Of a DNA stretch of 64,000 nt, positions 36,470-48,611 are shown piece by piece. The notes beneath the pieces are model-generated. The model made no database searches. It was not told the origin of the DNA and worked only from the letters and a program-made list of their open reading frames with translations. The translations under genes were made by a program, and so were the position numbers. This DNA comes from Camarhynchus parvulus (Eukaryota; Chordata; Aves; Passeriformes; Thraupidae). The stretch lies in assembly GCF_901933205.1 (NCBI RefSeq), contig NC_044572.1, forward strand, positions 22,158,501-22,222,500, in the 5' to 3' direction. Within the stretch, counting starts at the first letter, position 1; each line of letters begins with the position of its first letter.

Positions 36470-36545
36470 AGCCTTCTCAGGATGCCCGCAGCAGTCACAC
36501 TGGGGCTTGCAACGGAAAGGTCCTGGGTTTGATCCAGCCTCAGAC
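36470..36545 (+). other. tRNA-like fragment (B box and D-arm-like segment), possible SINE or tRNA pseudogene
   Basis: The string ggtcctgggtttgatccagc near 36520-36538 looks like a tRNA T-arm: the stem CCTGG, the loop GTTTGAT with the internal promoter B box GGTTTGATCC at 36526-36535, and a return stem CCAGC with four of five pairs. About 50 bases earlier, ctcagg...gcccgcagcag resembles a decayed D-arm. The acceptor stems do not pair, so this is not a working tRNA. It may be a tRNA pseudogene or the head of a tRNA-derived SINE, which are rare in birds. Confidence 0.3.
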
Positions 36546-36647
36546 TTTTTGCTCTTATTCTCTTTGTTCATAACTCAGTAGCAGTGGATTAAGTGATAGC
36601 AGAGACCCCTCTACAGCAGGGCAATGGTGGGAACACACATCTGGGCT

Positions 36648-36653
36648 GGGCAC
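36648..36653. repeat. Left target-site duplication of the solo LTR
   Basis: The six bases gggcac directly before the LTR are repeated exactly at 37043-37048 directly after it. A 6-base duplication is what class II (beta-retrovirus-like, ERVK) integrases make. Confidence 0.95.
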
Positions 36654-37042
36654 TGTGACAGTGGTCACAAAGGTTCTTGGATGAGGGAAGAGATGAGAAT
36701 GTTGACTCCATGTTCAGAAGGCTTGATTTATTATTTTATGATATATATATTACATTATAACTATACTAGAAAGAAAAGAAGGAAAGGTTTCCTCAGAAGG
36801 CTAAGCTAAGAATAGAATAGAAAAGAATGATCACAGAAAGAGCTGGCTTGGACGGAGAGAGAGAGCCCGCTCTGCTGTGACTGGTCACTGAATCAAAAGA
36901 TCCACATGAGACCAATCACAGATCCACCTGTTGCATTCCACAGCAGCAGATAACCATTGTTTACATTCTGTTTCTGAGGCCTCAGCTTCTCAGAAGGGAA
37001 AATCCTAAAGAAAAGATTTTTAGTGAAAAGATGTCTGCGACA
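36654..37042 (-). mobile_element. Solo LTR of a passerine class II endogenous retrovirus
   Basis: The 389-base unit starts TG (tgtgaca) and ends CA (tgcgaca) on the plus strand, forming a short terminal inverted repeat, and is bounded by the 6-base duplication gggcac. It reads as an LTR on the minus strand, where an AATAAA at 36727-36732 lies about 73 bases before the 3' edge, as expected for the R/U5 part. I recognise the family from songbird genomes by strings such as cttgatttatta, gaccaatcacaga and ttgcattccacagcagcaga. No internal gag, pol or env is present, so homologous recombination between two LTRs has removed the provirus. The intact duplication and edges suggest a comparatively recent insertion. 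Chance frames run through it and its flank; none is a gene. Confidence 0.95.
36727..36732 (-). promoter_or_regulatory. LTR polyadenylation signal (AATAAA, minus strand)
   Basis: The hexamer AATAAA on the minus strand sits inside the solo LTR, in a conserved AT-rich tract about 73 bases before its 3' edge. In a provirus it directs 3' processing of the viral RNA. In a solo LTR it can end minus-strand transcripts that run through. Confidence 0.75.
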
Positions 37043-37048
37043 GGGCAC
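37043..37048. repeat. Right target-site duplication of the solo LTR
   Basis: The sequence gggcac directly after the terminal CA of the LTR is identical to 36648-36653, proving insertion by a retroviral integrase and placing both LTR edges to the base. Confidence 0.95.
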
Positions 37049-40000
37049 AACAGGGCACTCCTTGGAGCTCCTGCCTCAGTGCAACCAACAGCTGCTGCCC
37101 TGTGTGCTGGGCAGAGCTGCCACAGCAGAGAGGCAGCTGCCCTGAGCAGGTGTGAGACTGAGGAGCTAGTGACCCAGAGGTGGAATGGAAACAGGCATCC
37201 CATCAGCACGAGGAAAGTGCATTTGTGTAAGGGACACAACAGGTCTGCAGTTCTTCACTGTGCTTATGGTATTTCCCAGCATCCTCCCACCTCCCTCTGT
37301 ACTAGCCCCTATTGGTCCACTTGTGAAACCTCAGCAGGAAAACAATTACAGCCTTTCTGGATCTTGCTCTCCCCTTTTCCAGGCATGTGTTGCAAACTGG
37401 ATTTATAAAAGTCATTGGTGGACTGTTTCTGTCTTAACTTCAAAAGAAACAGAATTTTCTAAAGCTGTTTTGATCTGCTTGGGGCAGCATCAGGACAATT
37501 TATTCATCCAGAGGTATGCCTTACACCTTCTCTCAGAGAATTTCTGCTTCCCATATATTTTTAAACCCCTTTCTTTAGCTGTAGAATGACTGAACTTTAA
37601 ATCAGTGGAAAATTCCCCAAGCAGTTCACTAGAGCAGGGTACAATCCTTAGCATCTATTCAAAGACCACAGAAATCACTGTTGTCAACAGAAATCCTATT
37701 ACTTGCATTGCTGAGCTCCTAAACCTTCACTGGAGGGGAAGGACAGGACACAGCTAATGTGTATGTAACCTGTTAGGGAAGGAAAGCTTTGGCAGTTTTT
37801 CTTCTTTTTCACACAGACTCATTAATTTGCTAAACCAGATGAGCCTGGCAGATCGATTAATCTGTATATTTTCCAGCTTGCCAAACATTAAATTACCAGA
37901 AAAGTAAATGGAAGCTCTCATTTACTTCTAGTGCTTAAAATCTCCTGACATGATCTAAAAGTGCTTCAAGCAAGAAACAAAAGGGAATAACCAAAGCCTA
38001 CAATATCCTTGAGGTTCCATTCATCTCCCCATAAGGGAGCAGCCTTCCTCTTCTGGAGGAGTTGTGTGCACATGTATTAGAGTGATTTCCTCTGACAGTT
38101 CTCCTGATAGAGAGGAATATTCCTCCAGTTATTGTATCTCCAGAGACATCCCTGCATAAAAAGCCTGTCTGCACTATTAGAGGAATCACGTTAATGGGTC
38201 TAAAATGTTTCAGTCAGAGAACTGAAAAATTTAGTGAGGAAGTATAGAAGCATTTTGTTGTTGGGATATGTCCATGTGTGAGCTATTGACTCATCTGTGT
38301 TTAACTCCTCACAGCCTTTGACTTGAACTTTCACTTGACTCCCTCTCCTGTCATTTTCTTGGAATGAAAAATTTTAGCCTTTCACTTGACCTGTGTGGAC
38401 TCATAAATTCTGGTTGCTCACACATGTAATCACAGAGCAAACAAAGCAGCTGGAAAAAAGCTCCTGCAGTAGGAACCAAGATTTTTACAGTGCAGAGAGA
38501 AGAGACTGTGCAACATCCTGCTTCCTTCCAGCCAGCTTTGGTTTCTCTCACAAACACCCTTCCACATCTCACTCTATGTGCTGTGTTAGGTGCAGTTTGA
38601 AACAGGCCATGACCTCCCAGTAACCTTTTCAACATACCAGTTGAAGCCTCGTCCCAGTATGTCCCAGTTTAGCCTCATGTAGTGGTTTTGGTTCACCAAT
38701 TTTTTGGTCTGCCACCTCAGTCTGAAGTATTTTTGGGAGAGCTTCTGGGCATTCATTCATCTTGTGGGCCCTCTTCTAGACCATACCTTAGATAAAAACC
38801 CAAGAGCGTCACCCTTTAAGAAGATATTAGTGTGTGTGGTACCTCCCTATTGCTTAAATTGAAAGATGTCCTTTTATTCTGAATTAATTTGTCCTACCTA
38901 GTGAATTTTAATACATTCAGAAGTAAAAAAACTCCAAAAATGTTGAGCAAAGGATTCAGAAAAATTCAGAAACAACTGTTAGAAAAGCTGTTTGGGCTTT
39001 CTTGTTGTTGAGAAATTCAGCTGGATAGGCCTGTTTCAGGCACTCTTGTCTTCCAGACAAGGATCAGTTTAAAATTCAAGACTGTAATTGTGATACCCCT
39101 ATGACCACTGAACTTATTGGAAACTTATAGATAAAAAGAAATTCCAAGTATTTTTAGCTATCTGCCTAATTTCTAAATGGTTTTTAGGCTCCTTTTAACT
39201 GACAGTTTGAGACTTGTTATTTCTGCATTTACCAAGTGATTATTTTAAATTAACACTTCAGAGAGATGCAAAGGGAAAGGTTGGTATATTCAGACCATAA
39301 AATAGTTCTTATCAAAAATTAAAAAATCGACACCCCTTTCTCTTGTTTTTTTTTTTAAGCTGTCTAATGCACTCTACATTCTTGTATTTTTGCTGTACAA
39401 AGTAATAACTAAAATCACACCAAGGTTTGTGCATTGATTGTCCAGAACTTGCTTGACATGGATGGAAACCTGTGATTCATATAAGAAGAGTACTGCTTCA
39501 GGATCCATCATGCATATTATGTGGTTGATGTTTTTTCTGTGAAAGCAGAAGTCTCATGAACTCTGCAATTTTGGTCTGAAAATTTACAGCAGGACTGCCT
39601 TGCCCGCCTAGTGGTAGAGAAGTGAGTGAGGATATGGAGAAATTCAGTTTAGCATGCGCCTTGCTCTTTTTCTGAATAAGGCTGCTGGTAAGGACAAGAA
39701 CATTAATCTTTGGCTGTCACTGCCTAAAATATGCAGATGTAGAAGCCTTAACTTACCATGGGCATTACTAGTTAATTAAGGGGATTCATTGATTTATTCT
39801 TGGCAAAGGACTGTTAGCCAATGTTCACTGCTAGGGAATTATTGAATTCAGATAAAGCATAGGACAGGTGAGACGAAATACTTTTCTTCCCTGAAATAAC
39901 ATTACTGTCTGATTCTCAATATAGCAATTATATATCCTTTAAATTATTAAATTATTATAATTACTAAATTATTTTAATCTTTAAATAACCGCCTGTAATT

Positions 40001-43000
40001 TTATAGCAAAATATTAATTAAAATATTTAATGAAGTATTTATCATTGTTCAACAAAATGTTACTGGGTTGGAAGTAAGAGTGCAAAGACACAAGTCATCT
40101 TGCCTCAGGAATGGTTTTTGAACCAACCCTTGACACACATTTTACAGCTCACAATTAAATGTCTGCTTTCGAGTGATCTGCTGATGCACAGGATTCCAGA
40201 TTGCATTGCACATGCCTGGAACCCTAACCCTCATGATGCAAAGATTCAGAAATAGAGCCAGTGCTATTTGTACTGCCTATTTGGCTATGCATGAAATTGT
40301 ATTGAATAAAAGGCTTGTGTAGAAATCTCTTTCATATTTTCATGGCAAATAATGAGCACACATTAAGAACAAATTATACGTATCTGAACTTAATGGCTGA
40401 GTTGACCCAGGCTTTTACAAATGAATATTAATGGAAGGAAGCTGTAATATATATTAAACATTTAATTAACTTTTTGAGCAAGACTGTCAGTGCATGACAG
40501 AGTAGAAGCCCATGTAAGAAAAGCAAGCAAACAAATAAGACCCAAGCCTGTATTTACAGGTACAGATCCAGCATGGGAAGCAAGAGACACTTTAGCAGCT
40601 ATTTTTCTGCAGAAAATCCTAATACCTTCCTGCTGCAACAGCTGGTACTTACACATGGAAGAAATCCAAATGGGATTGTTCTCCTTTGGCCTCTGTGGCT
40701 TTTTTGTTTTCTTTTTCACTAGCACTGGAGACTATGACTGAGATGGCCATAGGTTTACTATGCTGTGCCAGAAGCAAAATTGAAGTGTCTGTCATGTTGT
40801 CAGAGGATGGAGCCATAAGGTGCCTGGTTGAGGTCTCTATGTGTATAAATGTACAACCCGAGTTAACCTACACACAGTGGCCTGAAGTTTTGCAAACCTG
40901 CACTGACTGCTGATATGTAGCTGATATTTTCGTCCTGTGCAAGTTGGTGTCATCTGTAAATGGCAAAGAACTGAAGTTCTGCGTTTGCAATCCCTCTAAA
41001 TCATTATGAATACATCACATTGTCACAGTAGGAAAAGTATATCAAATACAAATGCTCCAGCTGAAGCATTTGACCTTCTGTAAGACCAGCCAGTATCTCA
41101 GTGAAAGCAGATGAGCACCAGGAAACCAGGATATTTTCCCATGGCTAGGCTAATTCTTCATCATACAAATAATCCATTGCACAGTTGACTATTTCAGTCT
41201 ATGGCAATTCAGCCTAAGAAATGTATTTGTGTTGTGAGCAGCACATTAAGATATCATTAACTAGTGTATCTATGACTAGTGATGCAAGGGATCCTTGTGG
41301 TCTCTAATAGGGTCTCTAATGAACAGTTCTTAGCCAGTTCATTACGAAATAGAATATTGTTTGTTATTCAAAGAGTTTTTCACAGTCCATCCAATTTTTG
41401 GCTTAAATACCATTTTTAGAGTTTGTTGGTGCAATAGTAAAATAATACCATGTGTTTCTAAGGAATTTTGATTATGTGAGAGGCAGCTCAAAGACCAAAT
41501 AGACTGATTACTCCATTTCAAAGCTGAGTTAATCCCCTGATGTTTAGTTGGTGTACAGCTGGGAGTTGATCAGCTGGGGAACTGCAAACAAATGATAAAT
41601 AGCACCTATTCCTAAGAGCTAAATTTCCTCTCTGTGTTGAATTTTGTGAGAAAGATTACATTCTCCATTAGTAGCTGTCAATTCCATCTTGGCTCATTTT
41701 ATTACATTTGGGAGCTCTGATTTGTGTCTGGGGAGTACAGTTACATTTTGTCGACTATTTCTGAGTGTATGGAGTTTTGGTATAAAGTTTGATCTTTGAA
41801 TATAGGGTAAACTTCCCATTACGGGTGAGTGCAGTGTTTGCTGTTGCTGAGTATTCATTTTTTGTGCAAAGAAATCTTGGGCTTTTGGGCTCAAATCCTG
41901 TCATTTTTTTGGTTGTAATGACTGTTTTACTACTAATTTTGTAAGCTAAGTATGTCTGCCTGGCCCCACTCCATGACCTGTAGAAAAGTGGTGGTGTAGA
42001 GACTGGGAAACAAGGTTTTCCAGCCCCAGAGGTCCTTTGTCCTCTGAGGTCCCCTGGTACTTTGAGGACTTGCATCTTTTGGACTTCCAAACCTTTGCCT
42101 GCTAAGGGCTGAGGAGAGGCAAATCCATCTCCCTGCGCTTGTCCCACTTTGCAAACACAAGCGCACATCCATGTGCATGTAAATGGACACCACCTCTCTT
42201 CCAGCTGCTGCACAATAATTGTACCACAGACAAATTGCTCTTAACAATGTGCTTTAACATCTGTATAAACTCTGCCTATCCTTCTTTCTTGCACAAAGTG
42301 CAGTGACTTATGTTAACTTTGTGATGTCTGGAGCTTGAACTAGATCTCAGGAAATGTTCACATTTACTGTTCACATGCTCCAGACATAACAGGCGCTGTA
42401 GTCACTGTGGGAAGCAACCTCCGCCCCCAGGGCAGCACTTTCTGCCAGAAATGTGGGTTTGCTTTTGACACATTTGTAAGCTGGGGCACTTGCTGGTTCC
42501 TTGTCCTCTTAACTCAGAAAAGGAAAAAAGGTTTTACTTTCTGGCGTTAAGTAGAACAAGTCAGAGATGGGATAACACTCCTCAATTTTTTCCTGGGGTA
42601 GGGAAAGGATCTGGTAGTTTGCTGAAAACAGTGCTATTCTCCACATCAATAGCAAGTCTCTAGATACTCATATAGGAATTGGCCCTCAATATTTTCCCAT
42701 TAGCACATGAGTGTTTGGAGTGAGGCAGAGGGACAGATTCAGTGATTGCAATGAAACTGTTACTGTTGAAGGAGATCACAGCCACGCCACTTGAAATGTG
42801 AATTGCATCTTATCAGACTGGCAGAAAAGCTAGCAGATAATAAGTTGCATCCCATTTTGTCTAGCTGGCAGGCAGGAAGCACTGGTCAGCCTGCTGCCTT
42901 ATAGCAGACACTTTCTGCAGAATCTGTGGTTTGACTGCCTTTTATTACCATTGGATTTTCTGCTGGTTTCATAAAATGTGATTTTAAGAGCTTGCGTGAC

Positions 43001-44156
43001 CTCCTTAATTCAACTTGCAGTGCCTGTGTGTTTCAGGGACTTCACTATGTATATGTGATCTAACTTGATCAAATACAATGAACTGTAGATGCTGTGACAC
43101 TTGTGAAGTGGGAAGAAAGACAAATACTGAGTAGAAAAAAGAAAGTAAATCAAGTCCCTGCTAAACTGACAAGAGAATATAGAAAGGGAAGAGAAGAAGG
43201 CTGCTTAAAGGGCAAAACTTGCATTTATTATATGCTACAGAGGTCAAGTGGGCAATGATATTTTCATGTGTGAAAATACACATAAAATCGCAGTAGAAGG
43301 GCTTATTTATTTTAGAAAACCTCATGTTACATTGGCCAGCACAGAGGTTGGAGGAAGATTTCTGTCAGCAAATATGACACTGCTGTCTGCATGCAGAAGT
43401 CAGCACTGGGCTATGGGAGAGATTAGTCCTGCTGGAAATGGTGAAGAGTAGAGCGCAAAGCACCAAAATAAGCCCAGGACTGTACACCATTTGTCTTCAC
43501 TGGGAATTATATCAACTTCTGCTGCTAGGTTCAATTGTTCCAAGGCTGGATTTTTCACTTCTCAAATTAAATATTTTCCATTTATAGGTATGCGAGATAC
43601 TGGCTTAAAAATGTTCCAAACAAGAAAAAACACAGGATGGATTAGAAGAGAAAGTGTAATAGCACTGAGGGAGAAAAAATAGGAAGTAATTGAGTTTTTC
43701 CTGTGTTTTGAAAGCTGTTTCTTCTTCTAATTTAACTCAGTTAACCTATGATGAGATGCTTTCGGTTTTCTCCTTCACTGTGAATGTAGAATCCAGTAAT
43801 ATTTCTCTTTCGTATAAAAAACATGCATTCAGAGAAATTTCAGTGTGGCTTTGCCACTTAGCTTGTGACTTTCATGGGATATCCCTTAATTTGTGTCATC
43901 AAGTATTTTTTTACAAAGTATTTGCTTAAAATGGTTATGTCAGAAACATTAGGGAAACTTCATTTAATTCCAGCCAAAATATGAACCCAATCCAAGTAAT
44001 ATCAAATCCAGAACATTTTTACCTTAATATGTTGAATCATTTAATGTCATGTAATTACACTGTGCGTTGGTCTCTGTAATATTTATGTTATAATAGGAAA
44101 GCTTGGTATGAACTGAGAGGAATTTTATAATGTTTATTATTTCAATTAGCATATTA
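37049..44156. other. Non-coding stretch, no gene recognised
   Basis: The first 120 bases after the LTR are GC-richer and give frames of up to 134 codons (37185-37589, plus) without domains. A segment at about 38685-38840 starts with tgtagtggttttggtt, which resembles the start of some avian LTRs, but I cannot find a matching end. A frame of 152 codons (41755-42213, minus) is cysteine- and tryptophan-containing but unlike any family I know. Very AT-rich stretches at 39900-40060 and 40360-40480 contain many TAAT cores. Confidence 0.45.
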
Positions 44157-44246
44157 TTGAATCATAGAATAGTTTGGGTTGGAAGGGACCTTGAGAGGTG
44201 ATCAAGTTACAATCTCCTGCAATGAGCAAGGACACCTTGAGCATCT
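44157..44246 (-). mobile_element. CR1 LINE tail (about 90 bases)
   Basis: The plus strand reads ttgaatcatagaatagtttg, ggttggaagggaccttgaga, ggtgatcaagtt, tcctgcaatgagcaaggaca, the antisense of the last part of the avian CR1 3' UTR including one tail unit. It is truncated near 44246, among the shortest CR1 forms. A gtttgtttgttt run follows at 44266-44279. Confidence 0.92.
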
Positions 44247-45455
44247 TATTTCACGTTGATTTTTTTGTTTGTTTGTTTTATTTCTTGTGACTTATTCTAC
44301 TGTGTGAAAGTTTGGCATCAAATGACAAAATTATAAAATTGATCAGGTGGAATTTTTCCTATTTGAAGACTATTTTCACTGCACTAATAAAATGCCTTAG
44401 CCAATAGGGGCTATGGTGTGGTGTAGTGAACAGTCTTGGGAAACAAGGGTTAATTTAGGATGTAGATGGTGGTGGAAATCAAGATAAATTAAAGAATCAT
44501 CAGGAAAAAGCTATTGCTGTCACTGTCAAGGTCCCATCCGTGGAACAGAGTTTTTCACAGCAGACTACCCCTATTAGCCAGCCACTTACAAATCATGGAA
44601 ATAATGATGGATGGGGCACCATCAAAACAGCCTTCACAAGCTGGGCTTGATAAGCTTTTCTCCAGAAAGGTGGGTGCTACCTGGCAGTCAGTAGAGCAGC
44701 AGCAGGAAAAGGGGCGGCTTTGAGCCCTGAACCAAAGGGTGCCTGATGATCCCCAAGCCCCTGCCCTTCCTATGGCTCAAGGAGCTCCCCAGGAGACTCT
44801 TGCACAGTTTTAGGTGCTCACCCTGCATCCTCAGGCACTACACATGCTGCCAACTGTGCTGCTCTCTATGGCTCTGCTTCGGCCACTCAGTCTGTTGGTT
44901 TGAAAGAGAGTTGTGCATGCCCAATCTTTAAATTTCTGGGAGGGGCTTTATTTTCCATTTCAATAATGGAGTTAAAGTCAGAGTAACAACCTATAAACGA
45001 TGAAGATGAGATTCTCACAAGTGCATGGTATTGGTTTATCCATAACGATGGATATAAATCTACATTTAATGTTTTCACTAAACGGTCGTGTAGATTTAGG
45101 CTAGCCCTGAACATCTTTGAAAATCTCAGACATTTTCAGGTAGACAGCATGTTTACAGCTTATGCCTAAGGTTAGTTTCAAAAGTAACTATTAAGAAAAT
45201 AAAACAAAACTAGCTTGACTTTTCCAAGTCATTGCCCATTCATTATAGGGCTTGTGAAACCCTGTAAAGCAAAGGAACATAGAAACCAGAACCCTGATTT
45301 CAGGAAACTGGGTTTGAAGAATATTACCTCACATCTGTGCACTAAAACACAAAAATGTTTGTTCCAGTAATCTTTTGTATATTCCAAACCATCTTTGAAA
45401 AATATGACAATAAAATAATAAAAAATTAACCATGGCCGCTAGGTTAAATTCTACA

Positions 45456-45547
45456 CAAAAAAAAAAAAAAACAAAACAAAAAAAAAAAACAAAAAAAAAA
45501 AACAAAACAAAAAAAAAAAACAAAAAAAAAAAAAAAAAAACAAAAAA
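45456..45547. repeat. Adenine tract punctuated by single cytosines, with a 31-base higher-order unit
   Basis: Adenine run lengths between single cytosines are 15, 4, 12, 12, 4, 12, 19 and 6. The 31-base block C-A4-C-A12-C-A12 (45472-45502) is repeated from 45503 with its last run stretched to 19. The array therefore grew by duplicating a 31-base unit as well as by slippage. Confidence 0.97.
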
Positions 45548-48500
45548 CTGGGCAGACTATCATTCAAATGGTGCAAGAATTCATGTTTAATTAATAGAGG
45601 GCATATCTTGAAGGTTTTCTTTCACAGCTTGATGCTCATTTGCAGGTTAATAAACCATAACAGCTGGGCCCTTCTGCAAAATGTGGCCCTTCTGCACCAC
45701 ATTTTGAACAAACCAAGTTGCTACAGAATGCCTGAGAGCTTGTGAGATACTGTGTGGTGTAGCTAAGTTTTCAGTTGTGTAGAAAGTGACTCCTAGATTT
45801 AAAATGCTAATCTGTAGTGTTTTATATCTGTCACAGGGTATCAAATTTTGCCATATAAAAGGCACTGCAGTCCTTAACAAGTTTTACCCTCATTTTGACA
45901 AATGCTCTTCTTCTACCTGCTGCTATTTCTGTGTGAAGAGGAAGGTGACAAAATGCTTCAAGTTAGATGACAAAAATATCTTTCCTACTGTTCAGTAACC
46001 TCTGTGCACCTGGTCTCCATGGTGCTGTAGGATGGGGAGGCCAAGAGGCAGGCAGTTCAGTTATCAGTCTCTTCAGCTTGCCTCCCTGTGTGGAGACAGG
46101 GCAGGCAGAGGTTAACCAGCAACATTTCTGCAGCTAGACCAGCATCATTTCCTCTAATGCTTTTGTGTGCAGGTACAGCTGAAGAAAGGAATAATGAAAA
46201 AACCCCAGCAAAATTGTAAAGGTCTTGCAAAGTTCACTTGCAAAGACAGCAAAAGAATTTCTACAATTTGTTTTTCAAAAGATTTATAAGAAGAGCCAAA
46301 TCTTAGAAAATTTCCTTTGTTTTTCACCCCTCTTTGTAGATTGACTGGAGAACAGAGAACAGGGGATTCCTGGGCTTTTTTCTCCTTTTGAACAAACAGA
46401 TTGTCTGCATGCTCCCACATCACACACTGTGGTTTCTGCATTAAAGTTTTGTTTATTTTTCTGTTAAGGTTGGGTTTTTTTTTTCCCCAAGGCCCTCATG
46501 GCCTTTTGTTTATCTAAAATGAAAAGCTTAATATTTACCATCCTGGGGAAGCAGATAGGGCTTATATGGAAGTCGCTGTCCCTCAGAGGTACTCATGGCC
46601 ATGGATGGTGCTGAGTGTCCAGCCCTGATGGAGCACAGCAGATGCATCAGTAGATAATGCAGCTCTGCCAGTGCCAGCCACTGCTTTACTCCCCAGATCC
46701 AGACAGTGGCTTGGTAAATCAACCATGACACTTATAACTCAGTGGAGTCTGTGCTCCCCTCTGCTAAGCCACTGCATCAGGCTGATTTAACTGGCTACTT
46801 GCTTTTCTTTTTTTTTAAGAATGTCAGCTGTCTTTATTCTGTAAGCTACATCTATAATATGAAGGACTCCCAACAGAAGTTGTTCCCTTTATTACATGGG
46901 TTGTGCTACAAAGTTATTCCTGTCTTCTCAAATTAAACAGAAGGATTGTATGGCAGTTTCTGGGAGAGTAGAAAACATAATTCTATTTTGTGTGGGTGAA
47001 TTTCCATGGAAGGCAGCTTACTTTGCTTTGGGCAGCATTTGGCAGCATGTTAGTGTCTGTATGGGGAACTTGGCATATATTACCTCTTTATTCACTAGAT
47101 CTCATTTATAAAAGGGAAAGGCAAGTCCAAAAGCTAATTAAGTCAGACTGAAGTCACAGAGATTGTTTAGATTATTTTAGAGAAGATTCTGTTACAAACT
47201 CACATTCCATTTTGGGTTGACATAATATTGTTATATATTTTCACCATATGTTTATAATTTTAAACAGCTTGGGGGAAAACAAACAAAAACTATGTCTCCT
47301 GCTAGAGGGACCTATTGGCAATATAATCCTGGGCAGAAAATTCAGATGGCGAATTGTGCCTCTCAGAACATCAGTCAAACCTTTTCTGTAAAGAATGAGC
47401 AAACAATTATTTTATTAACCTGAATTTAGTCAATGATTGTGTCTTACTTTCTTAAAAAGAAGAATTCAAGAAACAAATTACCAGTTAAATTGCAATATTT
47501 TTTCTCTAATGACACACTTTCTTACTATGCTTTACACTTCTAGTAGGGTTTTTTTTTAATGTACCATTTTTTACATTCCACACTTTTTATGCAGTCCATA
47601 ATGGAGAACTTATTTTAATTTAAAATCTTTATGATATACCTCACCTGCCCAAGGAGCACAAAGACAAAAATTTGTATCAGTATTTAGTAACAGAAATACG
47701 ACTGACCTTTTAATCCTCAAACTCAAAATTATCACATGAGATTGCTCAGTTTAGAAATTATTGTCCTGAGAAACATTGAGCTATTTTTCAGCTGCATCCC
47801 CTCTGTAGTCTTACCTGCAGATGGGATTCTTGGCCAGCTCATCTTATCCCATGTGTCATTGCCTCTAACTAGTGCAGATGCGGTGTCTGGTCCTCACAGA
47901 AGTCAAAGTGCTATGCTACACCTGGAATCACTGGGCAGCTAAACTTCACCTCTTCATTGCCTTAAGAAGCATTTCTAATTTGAAACGTTTGTGGCTTTGT
48001 TCCCATACCTTTAATGAAAAACTTGCTTGATTGAAATACACCTGTAAGTTTTCAGCTCAGAGTCATGAGGATAAGTTGCACTGATCTACAGAACCCATTC
48101 TTGTGAAGCTGATGTTTCTAAGGACACTGTTTGCATCCTTCTATGCTTACAAAAGCACAAAAAATTTAGACCATTTTGTAATTTTTAATTTCACTTAAAT
48201 CTTTTCTTGATACTAGAAAAAGTAATGGAAGTTGCTTCTTTGTACACTATTCCACTTCCTGATGGAATTTCCTATGGTGAGAAAACAGAGCTTTGAATGG
48301 AGTGTTGGTGCAGTGGGATCTGAGGCAGTGGGAACAGAGAAAACCTTCCTTCAGGAGGGTTTCTACTAAGCTCAGATTAAATTTTCATTCAGAGAGAGTG
48401 GGTTTCCTATCCGTTTCTCAGCATCCCAATTTGACATTATTCCCATCGCCTTAACATCTAGAAAACATGTCTGGAGAAAAAACACACAGAATTAGGCTTT

Positions 48501-48574
48501 GGCTAGGAAAGCACCAAAGGTCCAAAGCGGGAATTTAAATGCTTTGCAGAACTGGGTCCTTGCAGCAAAGTGCA

Positions 48575-48575
48575 A

Positions 48576-48611
<36 letters not shown>
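48575..48611. repeat. AT/AC microsatellite
   Basis: Alternating A and T (atatatatataat) passes through atatacacacat into a second atatatatat run. It is simple sequence, likely variable in length. Confidence 0.93.

Noticed and set aside
37031..37589. Two plus-strand frames of 125 and 134 codons starting at or after the LTR edge
   Set aside because: The first begins inside the solo LTR and both lack domains; they reflect a GC-richer flank with few stops.
38685..38840. Possible LTR start (tgtagtggttttggtt)
   Set aside because: It resembles the opening of some avian LTRs from memory, but no matching CA end, target duplication or polyadenylation signal could be placed.
41755..42213. 152-codon minus-strand frame
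   Set aside because: It has no family resemblance; composition changes within the frame and it overlaps another minus frame of 104 codons.
45329..45523. Phenylalanine-rich minus-strand frame
   Set aside because: It is the translation of the cytosine-punctuated adenine tract.
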